Shown here: piece by piece, positions 38,801 through 51,200 of the stretch
Layout: each line of letters opens with the position of its first letter
How positions within the stretch are numbered: the first letter of the stretch is position 1
Assembly (NCBI GenBank): GCA_036172665.1
Contig: CM069870.1
Coordinates: forward strand, 42,862,001-42,926,000
Direction of reading: 5' to 3'
Length of the DNA: 64,000 nucleotides
Source: Prosopocoilus inquinatus
Taxonomy: Eukaryota; Arthropoda; Insecta; Coleoptera; Lucanidae
Translations under genes and position numbers: made by a program
The notes under the pieces: generated by a model
Told to the model about the DNA's origin: nothing
Databases searched by the model: none
The model's input: the letters and a program-made list of their open reading frames with translations, nothing else

Positions 38801-40090
38801 CTTACTCATATATCATGTTATTTGGCGTTTCGATGGACTCCAGTAGCTCTGATGTGAGATACGACGTTTTCGGACGCAGCAGAAGCTGGAAATAGTTTTA
38901 AACGAAACAACACGCATTGCGTTGTTCCTGTGATGTATCTAATCGATCCTTACTCATCTATCATGTTATTTGACGTTTCGATGGACTCCAGTAACTCTAA
39001 TGTGAGATACGAAATTTTCGGACGCAGCAGAAGCTGGAAATAGTTTTAAACGAAACAACACGCATTAGTGTTGTTCCTGTGATGTATCTAATCGATCCTT
39101 ACTTATCTATCATGTTATTTGACGTTTGGATGGACTCCAGTAACCATGACGTGAGATACGAAGTTCTCGGACGCAGCAGAAGCTGGAAATAGTTTTAAAC
39201 GAAACAACACGTATTAGCGTTGTTCCTGTGATGTATCTAATCGATCCTTACTCATCTATCATGTTATTTGACGTTTGGATGGACTCCAGTAACTCTGATG
39301 TGAGATACAAAAGTTTTTGGACGCAGCAGAAGCTGGAAATAGTTTTGAACGAAACAACACGTATTAGCGTTGTTCCTGTGATGTATCTAATCGATCCTTA
39401 CTCATCTATCATGTTATTTGGCGTTTCGATGGACTCCAGTAGCTCTGATGTGAGATACGACGTTTTCGGACGCAGCAGAAGCTGGAAATAGTTTTAAACG
39501 AAACAACACGTATTAGCGTTGTTCCTGTGATGTATCCAATCGATCCTTACTTAGCTACTATGTTATTTGACGTTTGGATGGACTCCAGTAACTCTAATGT
39601 GAGATACGAAATTTTCGGACGCAGCAGAAGCTGGAAATAGTTTTAAACGAAACAACACGCATTAGCGTTGTTCCTGTGATGTATCTAATCGATCCTTACT
39701 TATCTATCATGTTATTTGACGTTTGGATGGACTCCAGTAATCCTGACGTGAGATACGAAGTTCTCGGACGCAGCAGAAGCTGGAAATAGTTTTAAACGAA
39801 ACAATACGTATTAGCGTTGTTCCTGTGATGTATCTAATCGATCCTTACTCATCTATCATGTTATTTGACGTATGGATGGACTCCAGTAACTCTGATGTGA
39901 GATACAAAGTTTTTGGACGCAGCAGAAGCTGGAAATAGTTTGAAACGAAACAACACGTATTTTCGTTGTTCCTGTGCTGTATCTAATCGATCCTTACTCA
40001 TATATCATGTTATTTTTCGTTTCGATGGACTCCAGTAGCTCTGATGTGAGATACGACGTTTTCGGACGCAGCAGAAGCTGGAAATAGTTT
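29804..40090. repeat. Left arm of macro-repeat copy 2
   Basis: This is a base-for-base copy of 10184-20470 at an offset of 19620 as far as compared. Its first 1233 bp (to 31036) are also the end of the segment shared with 45292-55871, so this start sequence occurs three times in the window. The 27-bp deletion marker is at 29864/29865 and the 85-bp deletion pair is at 35793 and 36305. There is no gene. Confidence 0.9.
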
Positions 40091-41778
40091 TAAACGAAAC
40101 AACACGCATTAGCGTTGTTCCTGTGATGTATCTAATCGATCCTTACTTATCTATCATGTTATTTGACGTTTGGATGGACTCCAGTAACCCTGACGTGAGA
40201 TACGAAGTTCTCGGACGCAGCAGAACCTGGAAATAGTTTTAAACGAAACAGCGCGCATTAGCGTTGTTCCTGTACTGTATCTAATCGCTCCTTACTCATC
40301 GATCATGTTATTTGGCGTTTCGATGGACTCCAGTAACTTAGATGTGAGATACGAAGTTCTCGGACGCAGCTGAAGCTAGAAATAGTTTTAAACGAAACAA
40401 CACGCATTAGCGTTGTTCCTGTGATGTATCTAATCGATCCTTACTCATATATCATGTTATTTGACGTTTGGATGGACTCCAGTAACTCTGATGTGAGATA
40501 CAAAGTTTTTGGACGCAGCAGAAGCTGGAAATAGTTTTGAACGAAACAACACGTATTAGCGTTGTTCCTGTGATGTATCTAATCGATCCTTACTCATCTA
40601 TCATGTTATTTGGCGTTTCGATGGACTCCAGTAGCTCTGATGTGAGATACGACGTTTTCGGACGCAGCAGAAGCTGGAAATAGTTTTAAACGAAACAACA
40701 CGTATTAGCGTTGTTCCTGTGATGTATCCAATCGATCCTTACTTAGCTACTATGTTATTTGACGTTTGGATGGACTCCAGTAACTCTAATGTGAGATACG
40801 AAATTTTCGGACGCAGCAGAAGCTGGAAATAGTTTTAAACGAAACAACACGCATTAGCGTTGTTCCTGTGATGTATCTAATCGATCCTTACTCATCTATC
40901 ATGTTATTTGACGTATGGATGGACTCCAGTAACTCTGATGTGAGATACAAAGTTTTTGGACGCAGCAGAAGCTGGAAATAGTTTGAAACGAAACAACACG
41001 TATTTTCGTTGTTCCTGTGCTGTATCTAATCGATCCTTACTCATATATCATGTTATTTTTCGTTTCGATGGACTCCAGTAGCTCTGATGTGAGATACGAC
41101 GTTTTCGGACGCAGCAGAAGCTGGAAATAGTTTTAAACGAAACAACACGCATTAGCGTTGTTCCTGTGATGTATCTAATCGATCCTTACTTATCTATCAT
41201 GTTATTTGACGTTTGGATGGACTCCAGTAACCCTGACGTGAGATACGAAGTTCTCGGACGCAGCAGAACCTGGAAATAGTTTTAAACGAAACAGCGCGCA
41301 TTAGCGTTGTTCCTGTACTGTATCTAATCGCTCCTTACTCATCGATCATGTTATTTGGCGTTTCGATGGACTCCAGTAACTTAGATGTGAGATACGAAGT
41401 TCTCGGACGCAGCTGAAGCTAGAAATAGTTTTAAACGAAACAACACGCATTAGCGTTGTTCCTGTGATGTATCTAATCGATCCTTACTCATATATCATGT
41501 TATTTGACGTTTGGATGGACTCCAGTAACTCTGATGTGAGATACAAAGTTTTTGGACGCAGCAGAAGCTGGAAATAGTTTTGAACGAAACAACACGTATT
41601 AGGGTTGTTCCTGTGATGTATCTAATCGATCCTTACTCATCTATCATGTTATTTGGCGTTTCGATGGACTCCAGTAGCTCTGATGTGAGATACGACGTTT
41701 TCGGACGCAGCAGAAGCTGGAAACAGTTTTAAACGAAACAACACGTATTAGCGTTGTTCCTGTGATGTATCTAATCGA
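39841..41778. repeat. 7-monomer HOR (1043 bp) in nearly two tandem copies
   Basis: The rare variants 'gtatggatgg' (39870, 40913), 'tatttttcgtttcg' (40011, 41054), 'gcgcgcattagcg' with 'ctgtactg' (near 40252, 41295) and 'catcgatcatg' (40298, 41341) all repeat at 1043 bp, seven monomers. The match fades after 'attagcg' against 'attaggg' at 41603 and ends near 40735/41778. The HOR straddles the boundary between the left arm and the extra segment. Confidence 0.85.
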
Positions 41779-44700
41779 TCCTTACTCATCTATCATGTTA
41801 TTTGACGTTTCGATGGACTCCAGTAACTCTAATGTGAGATACGAAATTTTCGGACGCAGCAGAAGCTGGAAATAGTTTTAAACGAAACAACACGCATTAG
41901 CGTTGTTCCTGTGATGTATCTAATCGATCCTTACTTATCTATCATGTTATTTGACGTTTGGATGGACTCCAGTAACCCTGACGTGATATACGAAGTTCTC
42001 GGACGCAGCAGAAGCTGGAAATAATTTTAAACGAAACAACACGTATTAGCGTTGTTCCTGTGATGTATCTAATCGATCCTTACTCATCTATCATGATATT
42101 TGACGTTTGGATGGACTCCAGTAACTCTGATGTGAGATACAAAGTTTTTGGACGCAGCAGAAGCTGGAAATAGTTTTGAACGAAACAACACGTATTAGCG
42201 TTGTTCCTGTGATGTATCTAATCGATCCTTACTTAGCTACTATGTTATTTGACTTTTGGATGGACTCCAGTAACCCTGAAGTGAGATACGAAGTTCTCGG
42301 ACGCAGCAGAAGCTGGAAATAGTTTTAAACGAAACAACACGTATTAGCGTTGATTCTGTGATGTATCTAATCGATCCTTACTCATCTATCATGTTATTTG
42401 ACGTTTGGATGGACTCCAGTAACTCTGATGTGAGATACAAAGTTTTTGGACGCAGCAGAACCTGGAAATAGTTTTAAACGAAACAACACGCATCAGCGTT
42501 GTTCCTGTGATGTATCTAATCGATCCTTACTCATCTATCATGTTATTTGGCGTTTCGATGGACTCCAGAAGCTCTGATGTGAGATACGACGTTTTCTGAG
42601 GCAGCAGAAGCTGGAAATACTTTTAAACGAAACAACACGCATTAGCGTTGTTCCTGTGATGTATCTAATCGATCCTTACTCATCTATCATGTTATTTGAC
42701 GTTTCGATGGACTCCAGTATCTCTAATGTGAAAAACAAAATTTTCGGACGCAGCAGAAGCTGGAAATAGTTTTAAACGAAACAACACGCATTAGCGTTGT
42801 TCCTGTGATGTATCTAATCGATCCTTACTTATCTATCATGTTATTTGACGTTTGGATGGACTCCAGTAAAACTGACGTGAGATACGAAGTTCTCGGACGC
42901 AGCAGAACCTGGAAATAGTTTTAAACGAAACAACGCGCATTAGCGTTGTTCCTGTGATGTATCTAATCGATCCTTACTCATCTATCATGTTATTTGGCGT
43001 TTTGATGGACTCCAGTAAATTAGATGTGAGATACGAAGATCTCGGACGCAGCTGAAGCTATAAATAGTTTTAAACGAAACAACACGCATTAGCGTTGTTC
43101 CTGTGATGTATCTAATCGATCCTTACTCATCTATCATGTTATTTGACGTTTCGATGGACTCCAGTAACTCTAATGTGAGAAACGAAATTTTCGGACGCAG
43201 CAGAAGCTGAAAATAGTTTTAAACGAAACAACACGTATTAGCGTTGTTCCTGTGATGTATCTAATCGATCCTTACTCATCTATCATGTTATTTGGCGTTT
43301 CGATGGAATCCAGTAACTTTGATGTGAGATACGAAGTTCTCGGACGCAGCTGAAGCTGGAAATAGTTTTAAATGAAACAACACGTATTAGCGTTGTTCCT
43401 GTGATGTATCTAATCGATCCTTACTCATCTATCATGTTATTTGACGTTTGGATGGACTCCAGTAACTCTGATGTGAGATAAAAAGTTTTTGGACGCAGCA
43501 GAAGCTGGAAATAGTTTTGAACGAAACAACACGTATTAGCGTTGTTCCTGTGATGTATCTAATCGATCCTTACTTAGCTACTATGTTATTTGACGTTTGG
43601 ATGGACTCCAGTAACTCTAATGTGAGATACTAAATTTTCGGACGCAGCAGAAGCTGGAAATAGTTTTAAACGAAACAACACGCATTAGCGTTGTTCCTGT
43701 GATGTATCTAATCGATCCCTACTTATCTATCATGTTATTTGACATTTGGATGGACTCCAGTAACCCTGACGTGAGATACGAAGTTCTCGGACGCAGCAGA
43801 AGCTGGAAATAGTTTTAAACGAAACAACACGCATTAGCGTTGTTCCTGTGATGTATCTAATCGATCCTTACTTATCTATCATGTTATTTGACGTTTGGAT
43901 GGACTCCAATAACCCTGACGTGAGATACGAAGTTCTCGGATGCAGCAGAAGCTGGAAATAGTTTTAAACGAAACAACACGTATTAGCGTTGTTCCTGTGA
44001 TGTATCTAATGGATCCTTACTCATCTATCATGTTATTTGACGTTTGGATGGACTCCAGTAACTCTGATGTGAGATACAAAGTTCTTGGACGCAGCAGAAG
44101 CTGGAAATAGTTTTGAACGAAACAACACGTATTAGCGTTGTTCCTGTGATGTATCTAATCGATCCTTACTCATCTATCATGTTATTTGGCGTTTCGATGG
44201 ACTCCAGTAACTTTGATGTGAGATACGAAGTTCTCGGACGCAGCTGAAGCTAGAAATAGTTTTAAACGAAACAACACGCATCAGCGTTGTTACTGTGATG
44301 TATCTAATCGATCCTTACTTATCTATCATGTTATTTGACGTTTGGATGGACTCCAGTAAGTCTGATGTGAGATACAAAGTTTTTGGACGCAGCAGGAGCT
44401 GGAAATAGTTTTAAACGAAACAACACGTATTAGCGTTGTTCCTGTGCTGTATCTAATCGATCCTTACTCATATATCATGTCATTTGGCGTTTCGATGGAC
44501 TCCAGTAGCTCTGATGTGAGATACAAAGTTTTTGGACGCAGCAGAATCTGGAAATAGTTTTGAACGAAACAACACGTATTAGCGTTGTTCCTGTGATGTA
44601 TCTAATCGATCCTTACTCATCTATCATGTTATTTGGCGTTTCGATGGACTCCAGTAACTTTGATGTGAGATACGAAGTTCTCGGACGCAGCTGAAGCTAG

Positions 44701-45291
44701 AAATAGTTTTAAACGAAACAACACGCATTAGCGTTGTTACTGTGATGTATCTAATCGATCCTTACTTATCTATCATGTTATTTGACGTTTGGATGGACTC
44801 CAGTAAGTCTGATGTGAGATACAAAGTTTTTGGACGCAGCAGGAGCTGGAAATAGTTTTAAACGAAACAACACGTATTAGCGTTGTTCCTGTGCTGTATC
44901 TAATCGATCCTTACTCATATATCATGTTATTTGGCGTTTCGATGGACTCCAGTAGCTCTGATGTGAGATACGACGTTTTCGGACGCAGCAGAAGCTGGAA
45001 ATAGTTTTAAACGAAACAACACGTATTAGCGTTGTTCCTGTGATGTATCTAATCGATCCTTACTCATCTATCATGTTATTTGACATTTCGATGGACTCCA
45101 GTAACTCTAATGTGAGATAAGAAATTTTCGGACGCAGCAGAAGCTGGAAATAGTTTTAAACGAAACAACACGCATTAGCGTTGTTCCTGTGATGTATCTA
45201 ATCGATCCTTACTCATCTATCATGTTATTTGACGTTTGGATGGACTCCAGTAACTCTGATGTGAGATACAAAGTTTTTGGACGCAGCAGAA
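40091..45291. repeat. Extra 35-monomer segment present only in macro-repeat copy 2
   Basis: Copy 1 joins its left and right arms directly at 20457-20471. Copy 2 holds this additional block between them. The two arms have offsets of 19620 and 24835, so the added length is 5215 bp, exactly 35 x 149. The block contains the second copy of a 7-monomer HOR and the mariner empty site at 42246. It also contains a stretch colinear with 1.3-4.5 kb. It could be an insertion in copy 2 or a deletion from copy 1. Deletion by in-register unequal exchange is slightly simpler, because the 7-monomer HOR is cut off in copy 1 exactly at the junction. There is no gene. Confidence 0.85.
42236..42260. other. Empty target site orthologous to the mariner insertion
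   Basis: The monomer here reads 'tactatgttatttgac' without interruption. It sits in the same variant neighbourhood as the transposon-bearing monomer. Upstream markers lie 40247 bp from their partners and downstream markers 38942 bp, and the 1305-bp step equals the 1303-bp element plus one TA. TA 42246-42247 is the exact counterpart of the duplicated TA. One local difference, 'gacttttgg' for 'gacgtttgg', shows it is a diverged copy. Confidence 0.88.
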
Positions 45292-48200
45292 CCTGGAAAT
45301 AGTTTTGAACGAAACAACAAGTATTAGCGTTGTTCCTGTGATGTATCTAATCGATCCTTACTCATCTATCATATTATTTGGCGTTTCGATGGACTCCAGT
45401 AGCTCTGATGTGAGATACGACGTTTTCGGACGCAGCAGAAGCTGGAAATAGTTTTAAACGAAACAACACGCATTAGCGTTGTTCCTGTGATGTATCTAAT
45501 CGATCCTTACTTATCTATCATGTTATTTGACGTTTGGATGGACTCCAGTAACCCTGACGTGAGATACGAAGTTCTCGGACGCAGCAGAAGCTGGAAATAG
45601 TTTTAAACGAAACAACACGCATTAGCGTTGTTCCTGTGATGTATCTAATCGATCCTTACTTATCTATCATGTTATTTGACGTATCGATGGACTCCAGTAA
45701 CCCTGACGTGAGATACGAAGTTCTCGGACGCAGCAGAACCTGGAAATAGTTTTAAACGAAACAACACGCATTAGCGTTGTTCCTGTGGTGTATCTAATCG
45801 ATCCTTACTCATCTATCATGTTATTTGGCGTTTCGATGGAATCCAGTAACTCTCATGTGAGATACAAAGTTTTTGGACGCAGCAGAAGCTGGAAATAGTT
45901 TTGAACGAAACAACACGTATTAGCGTTGTTCCTGTGATGTATCTAATCGATCCTTACTCATCTATCATGTTATTTGGCGTTTCGATGGACTCCAGTAACT
46001 TTGATGTGAGATACGAAGTTCTCGGACGCAGCTGAAGCTAGAAATAGTTTTAAACGAAACAACACGCATTAGCGTTGTTACTGTGGTGTATCTAATCGAT
46101 CCTTACTTATCTATCATGTTATTTGACGTTTGGATGGACTCCAGTAAGTCTGATGTGAGATACGACCTTTTCGGACGCAGCAGAACTGGAAATAGTTTTA
46201 AACGAAACAACACGTATTAGCGTTGTTCCTGTGATGTATCTAATCGATCCTTACTCATATATCATGTTATTTGGCGTTTCGATGGACTCCAGTAGCTCTG
46301 ATGTGAGATACGACCTTTTCGGACGCAGCAGAACTGGAAATAGTTTTAAACGAAACAACACGTATTAGCGTTGTTCCTGTGATGTATCTAATCGATCCTT
46401 ACTCATCTATCATGTTATTTGACGTTTCGATGGACTCCAGTAACTCTAATGTGAGATACGAAATTTTCGGACGCAGCAGAAGCTGGAAATAGTTTTAAAC
46501 GATACAACACGCATTAGCGTTGTTCCTGTGATGTATCTAATCGATCCTTACTTATCTATCATGTTATTTGACGTTTGGATGGACTCCAGTAACCCTGACG
46601 TGAGATACGAAGTTCTCGGACGCAGCAGAAACTGGAAATAGTTTTAAACGAAACAACACGTATTAGCGTTGTTCCTGTGATGTATCTAATCGATCCTTAC
46701 ACATCTATCATGTTATTTGACGTTTGGATGGACTCCAGTAATTCTGATGTGAGATACAAAGTTTTTGGACGCAGCAGAAGCTGGAAATAGTTTTGAACGA
46801 AACAACACGTATTAGCGTTGTTCCTGTGATGTATCTAATCGATCCTTACTCATCTATCATGTTATTTGGCGTTTCGATGGACTCCAGTAGCTCTGATGTG
46901 AGATACGACGTTTTCGGACGCAGCAGAAGCTGGAAATAGTTTTAAACGAAACAACACGTATTAGCGTTGTTCCTGTGATGTATCTAATCGATCCTTACTC
47001 ATCTATCATGTTATTTGGCGATTCGATGGACTCCAGTAACTTTGATGTGAGATACGAAGTTCTCGGACGCAGCTGAAGCTAGAAATAGTTTTAAACGAAA
47101 CAACACGCATTAGCGTTGTTACTGTGATGTATCTAATCGATCCTTACTTATCTATCATGTTATTTGACGTTTGGATGGACTCCAGTAAGTCTGATGTGAG
47201 ATACAAAGTTCTTGGACCCAGCAGGAGCTGGAAATAGTTTTAAACGAAACAACACGTATTAGCGTTGTTCCTGTGCTGTATCTAATCGATCCTTACTCAT
47301 ATATCATGTTATTTGGCGTTTCGATGGACTCCAGTAACTTTGATGTGAGATACGAAGTTCTCGGACGCAGCTGAAGCTAGAAATAGTTTTAAACGAAACA
47401 ACACGTATTAGCGTTGTTCCTGTGATGCATCTAATCGATCCTTACTCATCTATCATGTTATTTGACGTTTGGATGAACTCCAGTAACTCTGATGTGAGAT
47501 ACAAAGATTTTGGACGCAGCAGAAGCTGGAAATAGTTTGAAACGAAACAACACGTATTTTCGTTGTTCCTGTGCTGTATCTAATCGATCCTTACTCATAT
47601 ATCATGTTATTTGGCGTTTCGATGGACTCCAGTAGCTCTGATGTGAGATACGACGTTTTCGGACGCAGCAGAAGCTGGAAATAGTTTTAAACGAAACAAC
47701 ACGCATTAGCGTTGTTCCTGTGATGTATCTAATCGATCCTTACTTATCTATCATGTTATTTGACGTTTGGATGGACTCCAGTAACCCTGACGTGAGATAC
47801 GAAGTTCTCGGACGCAGCAGAAGCTGGAAATAGTTTTAAACGAAACAACACGTATTAGCGTTGTTCCTGTGATGTATCTAATCGATCCTTACTCAGCTAT
47901 CATGTTATTTGACGTTTGGATGGACTCCAGTAACTCTGATGTGAGATACAAAGTTTTTGGAAGCAGCAGAAGCTGGAAATAGTTTTGAACGAAACAACAC
48001 GTATTAGCGTTGTTCCTGTGATGTATCTAATCGATCCTTACTTAGCTACTACGTTTTTTGACGTTTCGATGGACTCCAGTAACTCTAACGTGAGATACGA
48101 AGTTCTCGGACGCAGCAGAAGCTGGAAATAGTTTTAAACGAAACAACACGCATTAGCGTTGTTCCTGTGATGTATCTAATCGATCCTTACTTATCTATCA

Positions 48201-51200
48201 TGTTATTTGACGTTTGGATGGACTCCAGTAACCCTGACGTGAGATACGAAGTTCTCGGACGCAGCAGAAGCTGGAAATAGTTTTAAACGAAACAACACGT
48301 ATTAGCGTTGTTCCTGTGATGTATCTAATCGATCCTTACTCAGCTATCATGTTATTTGACGTTTCGATGAACTCCAGAAACCCTGACGTGAGATACGAAG
48401 TTCTCGGACGCAGCAGAACCTGGAAATAGTTTTAAACGAAACAACACGCATTAGCGTTGTTCCTGTGATGTATCTAATCGATCCTTACTCATCTATCATG
48501 TTATTTGACGTTTCGATGGACTCCAGTAACTCTAATGTGAGAAACGAAATTTTCGGACGCAGCAGAAGCTGGAAATAGTTTTAAATGAAACAACACGTAT
48601 TAGCGTTGTTCCTGTGATGTATCTAAACGATCCTTACTTAGCTACTATGTTATTTGACGTTTCGATGGACTCCAGTAACTCTAATGTGAGATACGAAATT
48701 TTCGGACGCAGCAGAAGCTGGAAATAGTTTTGAACGAAACAACACGTATTAGCGTTGTTCCTGTGATGTATCTAATCGATCCTTCCTTAGCTACTATGTT
48801 ATTTGACGTTTGGATGGACTCCAGTAACTCTAATGTGAGATACGAAATTTTCTGACACAGCAGAAGCTGGAAATAGTTTTAAACGAAACAACACGCATTA
48901 GCGTTGTTCCTGTGATGTATCTAATCGATCCTTACTTATCTATCATGTTATTTGACGTTTGGATGGGCTCCAGTAACCCTGACGTGAGATACGATGTTCT
49001 CGGACGCAGCAGAAGCTGGAAATAGTTTTAAACGAAACAACACGCATTAGCGTTGTTCCTCTGATGTATCTGATCGATCCTTACTTATCTATCATGTTAT
49101 TTGACGTTTGGATGGACTCCAGTAACCCTGACGTGAGATACGAAGTTCTCGGACGCAGCAGAAGCTGGAAATAGTTTTAAACGAAACAACACGTATTAGC
49201 GTTGTTCCTGTGATGTATCTAATCGATCCTTACTTATCTATCATGTTACTTGACGTTTGGATGGACTCCAGTAACCCTGACGTGAGATACGAAGTTCTCG
49301 GACGCAGCAGAAGCTGGAAATAGTTTTAAACGAAACAACACGTATTAGCGTTGTTCCTGTGATGTATCTAATCGATCCTTACTCATCTATCATGTTATTT
49401 GACGTTTGGATGGACTCCAGTAACTCTGATGTGAGATACAAAGTTTTTGGACGCAGCAGAAGCTGGAAATAGTTTTAAATGAAACAACACGTATTAGCGT
49501 TGTTCCTGTGATGTATCTAAACGATCCTTACTCATCTATCATGTTATTTGACGTTTGGATGGACTCCAGTAACTCTGATGTGAGATACAAAGTTTTTGGA
49601 CGCAGCAGAAGCTGGAAATAGTTTTGAACGAAACAACACGTATTAGCGTTGTTCCTGTGATGTATCTAATCGATCCTTACTTAGCTACTATGTTATTTGA
49701 CGTTTCGATGGACTCCAGTAACTCTAATGTGAGATACGAAATTTTCGGACGCAGCAGAAGCTGGAAATAGTTTTAAGTGAAACAACACGTATTAGCGTTG
49801 TTCCTGTGATGTATCTAAACGATCCTTACTTATCTAACATGTTATTTGACGTTTGGATGGACTCCAGTAACCCTGACGTGAGATACGACGTTTTCGGACG
49901 CAGCAGGAGCTGGAAATAGTTTTAAATGAAACAACACGTATTAGCGTTGTTCCTGTGCTGTATCTAATCGATCCTTACTCATCTATCATGTTATTTGGCG
50001 TTTCGATGGACTCCAGTTACTTTGATGTGAGATACAAAGTTTTTGGATGCAGCAGAAGCTGGAAATAGTTTTGAACGAAACAACACGTATTAGCGTTGTT
50101 CCTGTGATGTATTTAATCGATCCTTACTCATCTATCATGTTATTTGACGTTTCGATGGACTCCAGTAACTCTAATGTGAGATACGAAATTTTCGGACGCA
50201 GCGGAAGCTGGAAATAGTTTTAAACGAAACAACACGCATTAGCGTTGTTCCTGTGATGTATCTAATCGATCCTTACTCATCTATCATGTTATTTGACGTT
50301 TCGATGGACTCCAGTAACTCTAATGTGTGAAACGAAATTTTCGGACGCAGCAGAAGCTGGAAATAGTTTTAAACGAAACAACACGCATTAGCGTTGTTCC
50401 TGTGATGTATCTAATCGATCCTTACTTATCTATCATGTTATTTGACGTTTGGATGGACTCCAGTAACCCTGACGTGAGATACGAAGTTCTCGGACGCAGC
50501 AGAACCTGGAAATAGTTTTAAACGAAACAACACGCATTAGCGTTGTTCCTGTGATGTATCTAATCGATCCTTACTCATCTATCATGTTATTTGGCGTTTC
50601 GATGGACTCCAGTAACTTTGATGGGAGATACGAAGTTCTCGGACGCAGCTGAAGCTGGAAATAGCTTTAAATGAAACAACACATATTAGCGTTGTTCCTG
50701 TGATGTATCTAAACGATCCTTACTTATCTAACATGTTATTTGACGTTTGGATGGACTCCAGTAACCCTGACGTGAGATACAAAGTTCTCGGACGCAGCAG
50801 AAGCTGGAAATAGTTTTAAACGAAACAACACGTATTAGCGTTGTTCCTGTGATGTATCTAATCGATCCTTACTCATCTATCATGTTATTTGACGTTTGGA
50901 TCGACTCCAGTAACTCTGATGTGAGATAAAATGTTTTTGGACGCAGCAGAAGCTGGAAATAGTTTTGAACGAAACAACACGTATTAGCGTTGTTCCTGTG
51001 ATGTATCTAATCGATCCTTCCTTAGCTAGTATGTTATTTGACGTTTCGATGGACTCCAGTAACTCTAATGTGAGATACGAAATTTTCGGACGCAGCAGAA
51101 GCTGGAAATAGTTTTAAACGAAACAACACGCATTAGCGTTGTTCCTGTGATGTATCTAATCGATCCTTACTCATCTATCATGTTATTTGACGTTTCGATG

